From: Sphingobacterium kitahiroshimense
GTDB taxonomy: Bacteria; Bacteroidota; Bacteroidia; Sphingobacteriales; Sphingobacteriaceae
Direction of reading: 5' to 3'
Length of the DNA: 64,000 nt
NCBI RefSeq assembly: GCF_025961315.1
Contig: NZ_JAOQNK010000001.1
Span: 5,518,001-5,582,000, forward strand
Part shown: piece after piece, positions 1 to 10,139 of the stretch
Layout: each line of letters opens with the position of its first letter
Position numbering within the stretch: position 1 is the stretch's first letter
The notes under the pieces: generated by a model
What the model was told of the DNA's origin: nothing
The model's database searches: none
The model's input: the letters and a program-made list of their open reading frames with translations, nothing else
Translations under genes and position numbers: made by a program

Positions 1-203
1 ACTTTATGTAAAGTAGGCTGTTTTACTAGGTCATATATTTTTATGAAGTTCCTTTGATAATAATTGGAGTTTTTGTCTAATTAATCTTTTCGATTTAAGA
101 TATTAAGTGATAATATTGGATCAAAGCTTGGTAAAATAGGCTTTGCAATATGAAATTGGTCATAGGTATCTTTACATAACAATTATTTACTTCATTTAAG
201 ATT

Positions 204-1871
204 ATGAAAAAGCCGAGAAAATTTGGACTGTATACGACTGCTTTATTTTGCTTGTGGATGATTGCCCCATCTTATGGTCAAATTACTGAAAGGCCACGTC
301 CTAAAGAATGGGATCTACTTGTTGAAGGTGCTCGCTTTAAAGATCGTTTTCTACCTATGCCTAAAGGAAAAGTTATAACTGGAAGTGATTGGGGAGCGGA
401 GGGAGTGCGGAAACGATATATTGATAATGGAATTGAAGATGGTGAGCGATCGTACTGGGGCGGTAACATCTTAAAAGGCGACGATGGTAAGTTTCATCTT
501 TATGTATGTGGATGGCCTGAAAGTTCAGAGAAAGGACATATGGAATGGCCGAATTCAATTGTATACCATACGGTTAGTGATAATTCAATTGGACCATACA
601 AAATTGTTGATACTATAGGTAAAGGACATAATCCTGAAATTTTCAGAGCGAAAAATGGTAAGTATGTGATTTCTGTGATCAATGGTTACTACATATCTGA
701 TAGCTATAACGGCCCTTGGAAGTATGAGAAATTTGTATTTGATCAACGGGATCGTCCTATCATCGAAGGTTTGTCAAACCTAACCTTTGCAAAACGTGAG
801 GATGGCTCTAATTTGATGGTGTGCCGAGGTGGTGGTATCTGGTTTAGTGAAACAGGTTTAAGTCCTTATAATCAGATAACAGATAAACGTATATATCCAG
901 CTGTTGATGGAGAGTTCGAAGATCCAGTTGTTTGGCGCGATCATATTCAGTATTATCTTATTGTAAATGATTGGTTGGGACGAATTGCTTTTTATCAGCG
1001 TTCTAAAGATGGTGTAAATTGGATAACTGATCCAGGAGAAGCTTATACCACTGGTATATCTTTTCATCAGGATGGTGTAAAGGAAGATTGGTTTAAGTAT
1101 GAGCGCATTAAAGTGTTGCAGGATAAGTACGGTCGAGCTTATCAGGCTAACTTCGCCGTTATTGATGTTTTAAAGTTGGAAGATAAACCGAATGACCAAC
1201 ATAGTTCAAAAAATATTTCGATTCCATTGAACCCTGGAATGCTGATGGAAATGTTGAATACAGAACTACCATCTTTAAATACAAAATTTGTCCGTGTCAA
1301 AGTGTTAAAAGAGCCTAATTTTGATCCTGCTAAGGAATTGGATTTACAAACATTGCGATTTGGAAAATCAGAGCTTGTTAATTATGGAAAAGGGAGCCGT
1401 GCAACTAAAATAGAAAACACAAAAGATGGGGTTATCATTACATTTGAGAATAGTGGGCATGGGTTAACTCAAGATGAATTTGCTCCAAAATTAATTGGTA
1501 AGTCCAGGTCGGGAAAGCTTCTTTTTGGTTATACCAGAGTGCCTTGGGTGGCATATAACGAAGCGATTTTATCAGCTAGAAAGCCGATCGTGGATAAAAC
1601 AAAAGATCAGCAAGTTTTCGAAGTACAGGTGGATAATTTTGGGCTAGTGAAATCTAAGGAAAGTAAGTTAGAATTATATATTCTTGATGGTGAAAAGAAA
1701 ACTTTGATCGCTAGTGGACCGATAGCTCCACTTGATCCTTATGCCATGAGCAAAATTACATTAACAGGAATTATGCCATTAACAAAGGTGGCGAATAATC
1801 CAATGAAACTTGTTATTCACGAAAAAGGTGTTCAAAAGTCAACATTTAATTTTGATTTGAAACTTGATTAA
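204..1871 (+). CDS. Secreted beta-propeller glycoside hydrolase-like protein (GH43/GH117-type fold)
   Basis: A 555-residue protein with an N-terminal signal peptide (about residues 1-25, ending at SYG-Q), so it is exported. Residues about 80-330 show repeated blade-like units with W/Y-rich turns such as GKYVISVINGYY, GPWKYEKF and FEDPVVWRDHIQYYLIVND. This is the look of five-bladed beta-propeller glycosidases of the GH43/GH117 kind, and acidic residues in the propeller (FEDP, HNPE) could be catalytic. The C-terminal 200 residues look like all-beta accessory domains. It lies upstream of a GH2 gene and a SusC/SusD pair, so a role in trimming a surface-bound glycan is inferred. I cannot assign a CAZy family or substrate. 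The start is the ATG just before the hydrophobic segment; a terminator follows. Confidence 0.6.
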   Translation: MKKPRKFGLYTTALFCLWMIAPSYGQITERPRPKEWDLLVEGARFKDRFLPMPKGKVITGSDWGAEGVRKRYIDNGIEDGERSYWGGNILKGDDGKFHLYVCGWPESSEKGHMEWPNSIVYHTVSDNSIGPYKIVDTIGKGHNPEIFRAKNGKYVISVINGYYISDSYNGPWKYEKFVFDQRDRPIIEGLSNLTFAKREDGSNLMVCRGGGIWFSETGLSPYNQITDKRIYPAVDGEFEDPVVWRDHIQYYLIVNDWLGRIAFYQRSKDGVNWITDPGEAYTTGISFHQDGVKEDWFKYERIKVLQDKYGRAYQANFAVIDVLKLEDKPNDQHSSKNISIPLNPGMLMEMLNTELPSLNTKFVRVKVLKEPNFDPAKELDLQTLRFGKSELVNYGKGSRATKIENTKDGVIITFENSGHGLTQDEFAPKLIGKSRSGKLLFGYTRVPWVAYNEAILSARKPIVDKTKDQQVFEVQVDNFGLVKSKESKLELYILDGEKKTLIASGPIAPLDPYAMSKITLTGIMPLTKVANNPMKLVIHEKGVQKSTFNFDLKLD

Positions 1872-1890
1872 TCTTATTTTTTGATGTAGG

Positions 1891-1925
1891 AAATCCAGCA
1901 AGTATACATTTGCTGGATTTTTTAA
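1891..1925 (+). terminator. Rho-independent terminator after the propeller glycosidase
   Basis: Ten-base arms AATCCAGCAA and TTGCTGGATT around a short loop, followed by a T-rich run. It lies about 20 bases after the stop codon of the upstream gene and separates it from the GH2 gene. Confidence 0.8.
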
Positions 1926-2124
1926 TTTTTAGTGTATGTGGGTAAATTTTCAATAATTTATACTGAAAGAGATGTTGTATGTGATATTATGAGGTATTAT
2001 AGTTTAAGAAAGAGTTAGTTTAGTTGCAGAAAAGACGATTTTTATTATTCATTTTTGAAACGTACATGATCTGTAATCCGAGAGGGATTTTTTTATCATG
2101 AGTAAATATCTAAAATCTAAATAA

Positions 2125-5031
2125 ATGAAATCATTATAAGTCCTTTTCTTTGGATTTCTTTCCCCGCTTATATTATGGGCGCAAGATATTGTTGTTCCAA
2201 GATTAACGCCTTTTCCTGATCATATCCAATCTACAAAAATAGATTTGAATGGGAAATGGTTATTTGATGTTGATCCGAGCGAAAGTTTCTGGAAGTCTCC
2301 GCAAGCTGTAGATTGTAAGAATATACAGGTTCCGGGCGAATGGGTGATGCAAGGCTGTGAAGTAGAGAAAGGAGCTAAAGCGGGCTATTTTCGTCAATTT
2401 GAAATTCCTGTAAGTTGGAAAGGACAGCGCGTCAAGCTTAGAAGTAATGGGATCTTTAGTGAAAGTACAGTTTATATTAATGGTAAGAAAGTAGGAAGTC
2501 ATATAGGGGGATTTACTCCTTTTGAGATCGATGTGACAGATTTTGTTCACTATGGTGCTACTAACCAGATTACCATAGCTGTACGTAGCGAAAGTTTAGC
2601 TGATTCCTTAGCGAGCGCATCACGTTATGCTGTACATGCCCTTGGTGGTATAACTCGAGATATATTTTTGTTTGCGATCCCAGAGACAAATATTTCTTCT
2701 TTTCATGTGGTTACTGATTTTGATGCGACCTATACAGATGCGGTATTGTCTGCGGATGTACAGTTGTCCAATGAATCTATTAAAGCCAAAGGTACTCTTA
2801 AACTAGCATTTAGTTTGTTGGACACAGAGGGAAGATCCGTTGATTTAGGAAAGTCGGAATATCTAGTTGATGAGTTGAAAAATGGTATAAATTTAAATCG
2901 TAGTATAAAGTTTCAGATTCGTAAACCTCATCATTGGACATCTGAGTCTCCCTATTTGTACACGTTAATTTGTGAATTAAGTGATGGATCGGGTGTTTTA
3001 CATCGTACAAAGCGAAGAGTTGGTTTTAGAGAGCTTGAAGTAAGAGGAAACCAGTTTTTTGTTAATGGAAAACCGATCAAGTTAAGAGGGGTCAATAGAC
3101 ATGAAGTGATGCCACTGCGAGGAAGATCTTTGGAAGGTGATATTTGGGCTAAAGATGTTAAGTTGTTTAGAGAAGCCAATGTAAATTATATTCGTACATC
3201 GCATTATCCTCCTGATGAGAGATTGCTTGAGGCTTGTGACGAGCTTGGTATGTTTGTAGAGGTTGAGGCTCCATTTTGTTGGGCACATGAGACTGCTATT
3301 AAAAAAGAGGATATGTACCCTCTTCTGGTGAATCAACATATTGAGATGGTTAACCGGGACAGGAGTCATCCTTCTATTATTATGTGGTCTTTAGGAAATG
3401 AGTCTAATCTTTATAAAGAGTATTTTAAGGAAGCTGGTGAAGTTATTAAAAAGATGGATCCATCCCGTCCCCGCATATTCAGTCAATGGGGCCCGGATGC
3501 TGATAATGGCGAGCTTGAGGTGACGAACCATCATTATCCTGGTCCAACTGGTCCAGATATATATCGCAATAGTAAACGTCCGGTTACTTTTGACGAATAT
3601 ATCCATGTAAATTCTTACAATCGTTTTGAACTATCGGCAGATCCCGGTGTAAGAAATATGTGGGGACCGTTATTGGATAAAATGTGGACAGCTATGTACA
3701 ACAGTCAAGGTGTGCTTGGTGGCGCAATCTGGGCTGGAATAGATGATACCTTTTTCTTACCTAACAATAAGGTTGTCGGATATGGAACATGGGGTCCGTT
3801 GGATGGCTGGCGTCGGGCGAAACCCGAGTACTGGAATATGAAAAAGTCATATAGTCCAGTAAGACTTGAACAGCGTGGAAATTTATCAAATGACGGTGTC
3901 GTATCTTTTGATGTCGACAATCGTCATAATTTTACGGATCTGTCTGCTTGTCGATTTGAATGGCGCTCTGGTCAGGATAGTGGAGCTGTGCAAGTGAATT
4001 TACCTGCCAGAAGTAAAGGCCATTTTGATATCGATCTGAAGAATGAAAAACACTTGGATCAGGAAATTTATTTGAAAATAATTTCTCCTTTAGGTTTTGT
4101 AATAGATGAATATTTATATTCTCTGAAACCGGGGATAGCGGCCGCGGAGGTTGAAAAGAAAGGTTCTGTCAGTTTTGAAGAAAAAAATGAGGCTATCCTT
4201 GTTAAGGACAAGAACAAGGTGTTTAAAATCAATAAGTCTGATGGGCTTTTAAAAGTTTATGATGTCCATGGTAACAATTTGATCAATCAGGGTGCTACAT
4301 TAATGTTATTACCGCTCAACTCGGAAGGCAGGGGTATTCAAATGGTTGGTAAAGATCAAAATTTTGAACCATTTAACCCTGTTTGTGAGAACTGGGTATG
4401 TCAATCGGTGGTCTATAACACACAGAAAGATAGTTTAACTATACTTGTTAAGGGTACATACAAAGAAGCTGAAGGAGCATATATTTATGTGTTTAAAGCA
4501 AATGGCGTATTAACGGTTAGCTATGATTTTGAATTGAGAACTGCAGTATCACCAAGGCAGGTTGGATTGGTATTTGAAATACCTAAAGAATTTAATAATT
4601 TAGAATGGAAACGTCGTGGATATTGGAATATGTATCCGGAGGATCATCTCGGGTCATTGACTGGTCATGCTGTCGCTTTTAATCCTGATCTACCTGTTTC
4701 TGCTTCGGCGGGACCATCTGCCTTACCCCACTTAGGTTGGTCTTTTGATCAGACAGATGCAGGTTCGAACCTCTTTAGGGCAACGAAAGAAAATATTTAC
4801 TCAGCTGATTTGTCGAATTTAGATGGGAATAAGGTTAAGGTCTTAGGTAATGGAAAACAACATTTCAGAGCTTGGATAAGCACGGATAAAAATAGTATTA
4901 ATATGTTGGTCGCAGATTACAATAATGCTGAACGTGAAGGTTTTCTATCCTCTCATGCAGATGTTGACTATCGTCCCTTAAAAAGGGGGGACCGTGTAAC
5001 TGGTAAAGTAATGTTACGGTTTGAAAAATAA
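2125..5031 (+). pseudogene. GH2 beta-galactosidase-like gene with an in-frame TAA in the signal peptide
   Basis: The main open frame encodes a GH2 enzyme: sugar-binding jelly-roll (residues about 1-145 from the TTG at 2245), Ig-like domain, TIM barrel with the acid/base motif WSLGNES (Glu386) and a probable nucleophile in TFDEY (Glu451), then C-terminal beta domains of the LacZ type. The annotated-looking start is a TTG inside the jelly-roll. Reading upstream in the same frame gives ATG at 2125, four codons, a TAA at 2137-2139, then VLFFGFLSPLILWAQ and DIVVPRLTPFP, a normal signal peptide and mature N-terminus. The gene therefore seems to have lost one sense codon at position 5 to a nonsense mutation (AAA, CAA or TAT to TAA are one step away). 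If translated from the TTG the enzyme would lack export and about 40 residues. A sequencing error is an alternative. Confidence 0.75.
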
Positions 5032-5057
5032 AAAGAAATAAAATTATAAATAAGAAT

Positions 5058-5095
5058 ATAAAGTCCAGACAGATTAACTTCGACTGGACTTTATA
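5058..5095. terminator. Bidirectional terminator between GH2 and AraC genes
   Basis: Arms TATAAAGTCCAG and CTGGACTTTATA form a 12-bp perfect stem between two convergent genes. AT-rich flanks on both sides let it act on either strand. Confidence 0.7.
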
Positions 5096-5156
5096 TTTAT
5101 TAATGATTTTTCGAGTATCAATTTATCGATATTTACTAGCAATGAAGCATTATTTT

Positions 5157-6020
5157 TTATTTCAGCAACTCATTTTTGTACTCGCTTGGAGTAATTCCTT
5201 TTGTAGTTTTAAAAATCTTGTTAAAATTTGATAAACTGTTAAAACCACAATCATAAGCGATATTTCCAATCTGGTTTTTATCTTCATTAATGAGTTTACA
5301 TGCTTGACTAATACGGACTTCATTGACAAACTGAATAAATGTTTTTTGCGTGCGGGTTTTAAAATATCTACAAAAAGCATGTTTGGTCATATTCGCTATT
5401 TTGGAAACTTCCTTTAAATTTATTTCTTTAGAAAAATTGTCGAATACATGTCGGAAAATTTTATCAATCTTTTCATTGTCTTTAGCAATGTAAGTATTTG
5501 TATATCCTGGGCTTGAAAGAAAACTATATTCCTGAGAATTTAACATTTTTTGGAAAAGCTCAAGTAAGAGAATCGTTTTTGGGATACCCTCACTGCTTAT
5601 CATTTTTTGTAAAATACTTTTCAGGTCATTTTTTAATTTACCATGAAATATTAGCCCTCTCTGAGATAGGGCAAAGAACTGCTCGAGTTTGGATGTGTTA
5701 AAAAAAAGGGAAAGTGTACTAATTAACTTATCCGGCTCAAAGTATAATGCCATCGAAGATGCCGCATGGTTAATATTTAAATCTTGACTGTCATTGTGCC
5801 AAACATGTGGTAAATCTGATCCGATGAAAGTCAGTTCATCACTGGTAAAAGTATCTAAACTATCTCCAATCATGCGACGACCTTCGCTTTTGACAATGTA
5901 TGTGAATTGACATTCTTTATGAAAATGAAATTCCGTTGAAAAAAAAGGTCGGTTTATTTCACGTGTTACAAATATATTGGTTTCAAATCCTTCTAAAACT
6001 TTTGCAAATACGGGCTTCAT
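5157..6020 (-). CDS. AraC-family transcriptional regulator (cupin sensor)
   Basis: A 287-residue one-component regulator. Residues about 15-90 form a cupin-like ligand-binding half (TEFHFHKECQFTYIVKSEGRR, typical His-rich beta-barrel start), and residues about 185-285 carry two helix-turn-helix motifs of the AraC type, ending with the signature IAYDCGFNSLSNFNKIFKT and GITPSEYK. It sits between the GH2 gene and the SusC/SusD pair, both on the opposite strand, and probably controls this locus in response to a released sugar. The start at the ATG near 6020 gives a full-length AraC protein; an alternative internal frame is only a shadow. The inducer is unknown. Confidence 0.9.
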   Translation of the reverse strand: MKPVFAKVLEGFETNIFVTREINRPFFSTEFHFHKECQFTYIVKSEGRRMIGDSLDTFTSDELTFIGSDLPHVWHNDSQDLNINHAASSMALYFEPDKLISTLSLFFNTSKLEQFFALSQRGLIFHGKLKNDLKSILQKMISSEGIPKTILLLELFQKMLNSQEYSFLSSPGYTNTYIAKDNEKIDKIFRHVFDNFSKEINLKEVSKIANMTKHAFCRYFKTRTQKTFIQFVNEVRISQACKLINEDKNQIGNIAYDCGFNSLSNFNKIFKTTKGITPSEYKNELLK

Positions 6021-6929
6021 GTATATTGATGGTTTTTTAGGTTCTATAAATGTACATAGCTAATATAAGATTAGTTTTAAGTAGTCACAAGTATTTCCTG
6101 TCTCGTATATTGTAATTCACAGGGTTGTTACATTCTAGTTGTTTAGAAGATATAGTTAGATATTTATTTACTGAAAAATTGGGCTACGAATTTTTCAATT
6201 TAATCTTGGTCAATTACGAGTTTATCCAATATTTTAAGATTAAAAGTTCTTATAAGTCATTGTTATTTTTTAATTACTCTTTTTTTTGTTAATTAATGCT
6301 AAACTTTTAGTTGTTTTCATTTTTCTTTTGTTTTCTTCTTTTATGTTGCTTTAAACGTTTTAATTTGTTTGTTTTGTCATTTTTATATGAATTGTCTTTG
6401 ATATTTGAATTATAATATCTATTATTGATGTTAAGATATATTAAATAATTGTTGGTAATAATTTTACAAAATGTTCTTTCTGAGACAAGTTTCAAATTGA
6501 TCATTTACATCTTACCCTGTTATTTATACCGAGCGTGATTTACTATATAAAACCTGATAAAAACCATTTTTTGCTAATTACTTAAAGATTGTAGAATATG
6601 AAATGTTCTTCACAAGTCTACTTAATATGAATAAAAAAATTTTTAATTTAATATTGAGTTTAAGTAATGCTAAACTTAAGGCCTTATATTTGGGGAGTTA
6701 ATGTTGTTTTTAATTTATTGTTTTACTATTTGTAAACAGATAAATCATAATATAATAGCTGAAAATTGACATTTTTAATAAACACTATTTAAATCATCTA
6801 AAATAAAAATGCCTATGGATAACTAGTTACAACATCCTTAAAAAGAAAGGAGATGCGCTAACATCTCCTTCAAGTGTAAGGAAACCAAAAAGTCTAGAAA
6901 AAATTTTAATTAACCTTAATTGTTCAAAT
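6021..6929. other. 909-bp AT-rich intergenic region upstream of susC
   Basis: It separates the divergent AraC regulator and susC. The only open frame is a Lys/Asn-rich low-complexity frame on the minus strand that I do not believe is a gene. Near the susC end there is a short hairpin, described separately. No other clear structure was seen; susC promoter and regulator sites are expected here. Confidence 0.6.
6847..6870 (+). promoter_or_regulatory. Hairpin in the presumed susC leader
   Basis: Nine-base arms AAGGAGATG and CATCTCCTT around the six-base loop CGCTAA, ending 59 bases before the susC ATG. There is no following T-run, so it is not an ordinary terminator. It could stabilise the leader or serve as an antisense target. 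Confidence 0.5.
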
Positions 6930-9900
6930 ATGAATAAGTTTTCCCTCGTTTCAAAATGGAAAGGTAAATTTTATTGCCCATTGTATCGAGTTTCAACTAC
7001 CCAAAAAGCATTATCCCTTGGTTTAGTGCTATCCCTAATGCATGTGAAGCAGAATGAAATATTTGCTTCACCACTTCACAATATTGTACAGTCAGAAATC
7101 CTTGTCAGGGGTAAAGTAATCAATCAAGGGCGAGGTTTACAAGATGTATCTGTCTTTGTTAAAGGAAAGAAGTCAATAGGTACTAAAACGAATAGTGCTG
7201 GAGAGTTTGTTTTGGAAGTTCCAAAAGGATCAACGCTGGTATTTACTTCGGTAGGTTATAAGCAACAAGAAATCTTAGCTACTTCTTTATTAAGTGTTGA
7301 ATTACAAGAGGATGCTTCAGTTCTTGATGAAGCTGTTGTGGTAGGTTTTGGAACACAAAAAAAGATTAATTTAACTGGTGCTGTAGATCAGATTTCTGCC
7401 AAGCAATTGGAAAATCGCCCTGTCACCAATATTGGAGCTGCGTTGCAAGGATTAATCCCTAATTTAAATATTACAAATCCTAGTGGAAACCCTACTGCAG
7501 CTGCGACCTTTAATATTAGGGGCACAACATCTATAAATGGAGGTGGTCCATTAATTTTAGTAGATAATGTTCCACATTCGGAAGATGAATTGGCCCGATT
7601 GAATCCTAATGATTTCGAAACTTATACCGTCTTAAAAGATGCAGCCGCAGCTGCTATTTATGGTGCAAGAGCCGCATTCGGTGTTGTGTTAATCACTACT
7701 AAAACTGCTAAAAGTGATGATGTTCAAGTAAATTTAGGCATCAACACTTCGGTCCGTACTGTAGGTAAAATGCCAGATATTGTAACAGACCCTCTTACTG
7801 TTATGGAATATAAGCGTATGGCCGCAGCTCCACTTTATGATTTGTTTCCTGATGCAATTCGAGACTATGCAAAGAAAATGCAGGAAGATCCGTCATTGCC
7901 CAATGTTATTCTGGATCCTACCAATAAATTGAATTATATGTATTATGGTTCGACGGATTGGATGGATGAAGCATACAAAAAAACTGCCCCTACTACGACT
8001 GTTAATATGAGTGTTGGCAAAAGAGCAGAAAAGCTACAATACTTATTTTCAGGCGAATATTATAAACAGGATGGGATGTTAAAATATGGTGAAGATGTTC
8101 TAAAAAGATATAACGTACGCGGTAAAGCTGATTTTCAAGTAAATGATTGGCTTTCTTTTGGTAATAATACTTTATTGACTATTCGAGATTTTAATTCTCC
8201 AGTTTTTATGGATGGTGACTTCTTTTGGAATGTCAATCGTACAAGCTCCTTGGATGTGCCTAAAAATCCTGATGGAAGTTGGACGTCGGCAGGAGCAGGT
8301 TTGCTGGGACGTATGCAAGAAGGAGGACGAACGACACGTAATATAAATGAGTTTCAAACAACCTTTAATGCGAAAGCTGCAATAATAAAAAATATTTGGG
8401 ATATCAATGCTGATGTTACATTGCGGCGTACAAGTGGAAATACTGATTCATATGATGTGCCAATTCCTTATAAAATTGGACCTGAGACAGAGATTAAGTA
8501 TGCCGGTTCGACGACCTCATATGCAAGTAAAAGCAATGATAATAACAGATATGATGTTATCAATATTTATTCAAATTTTAATAAAACATTTGGAGATCAT
8601 AATTTAAGTGCTCTACTTGGTTACAATCAAGAATATAGAAAAAATGAATGGGCATCGTTGCGTAGAAATGATCTATTATCAAAAGATTTACCAACTGTCG
8701 AACTGGCTACAGGCACCATGACGACGCGTCATACTATAGATGATTGGGCTGTTCAGGGGATTTTTTATAGGCTAGGTTATAATTACAAAGGAAGATACCT
8801 TGCTGAGTTCAATGGACGTTATGATGGATCGTCAAGATTTCCAAAAGGTGATCGTTGGGGCTTTTTTCCTTCTGCATCAGCGGGATGGGTAATTTCGGAA
8901 GAGCAGTTTTTTGAACCGATTAAACCTGTACTTAATATGTTTAAGCTTAGGGGATCATATGGTCAATTGGGGAACCAAAGTGTTGCAAATTATTCGTTTG
9001 TACCCACAATGTCGGCGTCCAAAATCGGACAGATATTAGGAAACGAGAGACCTATGTCAATTGGAGCTCCAGGTGAAGTTTCAAATAGTTTAACTTGGGA
9101 AAAGGTTTCTACGACGAATTTCGGTGTAGATCTAGCTGCGATCAATAATCGATTGAATTTAAATTTTGATACATATGTGAGAAAAACTGAAGGTATGCTT
9201 TCTGCAGGAAGGACCCTACCTGGCGTTTTTGGAACAGCATCACCAAAGATAAATGCTGCAGATCTTAAAACCAAAGGTTGGGAGTTACGTTTGGGTTGGA
9301 ATGATCAATTTGAGTTATCTAATTCACCATTTAAATATAATGTCACTTTTGTTATCGCAAATAGTAAAGCTGAGATAACAAAGTTTAGTAATCCTGCCGG
9401 GAATTTGGGCGACTACTATACAGGAATGAAGCTTGGTGAAATTTGGGGTTTGGAATATGATGGTGTTTTTGAAAACCAAGCACAATTGGACGCTTTAAAT
9501 CAAGTTGATATCGGAAATGGTAATCAAGGTAATAACTCTTATATCGGAGATATTAAGTTTAAAGATTTAAATGGTGACAAAAGAATAAATTTCGGTAAAA
9601 ATACCTTAGAAGATCATGGCGACCGTGTAATTGTCGGGAACTCGAGTACTCAGTATCCGTATAGTTTAGATTTGGGGGGTGATTGGAAGGGATTTAATTT
9701 ACGCGTTTTCCTTCAGGGAGTGGGTAAAAAGGATTGGTATCCGGGTGGTGCTCATGTTTACTTTTGGGGTATTTATGCCCAGCCATGGACTAATGTAACT
9801 GTACAAAATCTGGATCACTGGACTCCGGAAAATCCAGATGGTTATTTCCCTGCGGTTCGAGCTTATGCCGCAGAAGTTTCTAATCGTTCATTAGCTGTTC

Positions 9901-10139
9901 CAAATAAAAAGTATATGCAAGATGCGAGTTATTTGCGAGTTAAGAATATAACTTTTGGTTACTCACTTCCTAAGCAATGGGTTGAGAAAGCTGGACTTGG
10001 AAGAGTGTATTTTTATTTTAGTGGAGAGAATCTATTTGAAAAATCTAATCTTAAAGTTTCGTTAGATCCAGAAGGATTAGGAGGACAGATTTATCCATTT
10101 CAACGTACCTATTCTTTTGGTATGAATTTAAACTTTTAA
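6930..10139 (+). CDS. SusC/RagA-family TonB-dependent outer-membrane transporter (PUL1)
   Basis: A 1069-residue outer-membrane glycan transporter. The N-terminus has a long basic leader before a hydrophobic segment (about residues 25-48), then a CarboxypepD_reg-like domain (about 57-135; VRGKVINQGRGLQDVSVFVKG), the SusC motif LDEAVVVGFGTQ, the plug (about 140-255, with TYTVLKDAAAAAIYGARAA) and a 22-strand barrel ending in the aromatic terminal strand YSFGMNLNF. It works with the SusD lipoprotein encoded immediately downstream to import oligosaccharides using TonB energy. The stop codon overlaps the first possible ATG of the SusD gene (TAATG), so the two are translationally coupled. Regulation probably comes from the nearby AraC protein. 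The substrate is unknown. Confidence 0.95.
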   Translation: MNKFSLVSKWKGKFYCPLYRVSTTQKALSLGLVLSLMHVKQNEIFASPLHNIVQSEILVRGKVINQGRGLQDVSVFVKGKKSIGTKTNSAGEFVLEVPKGSTLVFTSVGYKQQEILATSLLSVELQEDASVLDEAVVVGFGTQKKINLTGAVDQISAKQLENRPVTNIGAALQGLIPNLNITNPSGNPTAAATFNIRGTTSINGGGPLILVDNVPHSEDELARLNPNDFETYTVLKDAAAAAIYGARAAFGVVLITTKTAKSDDVQVNLGINTSVRTVGKMPDIVTDPLTVMEYKRMAAAPLYDLFPDAIRDYAKKMQEDPSLPNVILDPTNKLNYMYYGSTDWMDEAYKKTAPTTTVNMSVGKRAEKLQYLFSGEYYKQDGMLKYGEDVLKRYNVRGKADFQVNDWLSFGNNTLLTIRDFNSPVFMDGDFFWNVNRTSSLDVPKNPDGSWTSAGAGLLGRMQEGGRTTRNINEFQTTFNAKAAIIKNIWDINADVTLRRTSGNTDSYDVPIPYKIGPETEIKYAGSTTSYASKSNDNNRYDVINIYSNFNKTFGDHNLSALLGYNQEYRKNEWASLRRNDLLSKDLPTVELATGTMTTRHTIDDWAVQGIFYRLGYNYKGRYLAEFNGRYDGSSRFPKGDRWGFFPSASAGWVISEEQFFEPIKPVLNMFKLRGSYGQLGNQSVANYSFVPTMSASKIGQILGNERPMSIGAPGEVSNSLTWEKVSTTNFGVDLAAINNRLNLNFDTYVRKTEGMLSAGRTLPGVFGTASPKINAADLKTKGWELRLGWNDQFELSNSPFKYNVTFVIANSKAEITKFSNPAGNLGDYYTGMKLGEIWGLEYDGVFENQAQLDALNQVDIGNGNQGNNSYIGDIKFKDLNGDKRINFGKNTLEDHGDRVIVGNSSTQYPYSLDLGGDWKGFNLRVFLQGVGKKDWYPGGAHVYFWGIYAQPWTNVTVQNLDHWTPENPDGYFPAVRAYAAEVSNRSLAVPNKKYMQDASYLRVKNITFGYSLPKQWVEKAGLGRVYFYFSGENLFEKSNLKVSLDPEGLGGQIYPFQRTYSFGMNLNF

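Noticed and set aside
5498-5701. 67-codon plus-strand frame inside the AraC regulator gene
   Set aside because: Lies opposite a well-supported gene and shows no protein-like features.
6307-6504. 65-codon minus-strand frame rich in Lys and Asn
   Set aside because: Low-complexity AT-rich composition, no start context and no recognisable motif; expected by chance in such sequence.
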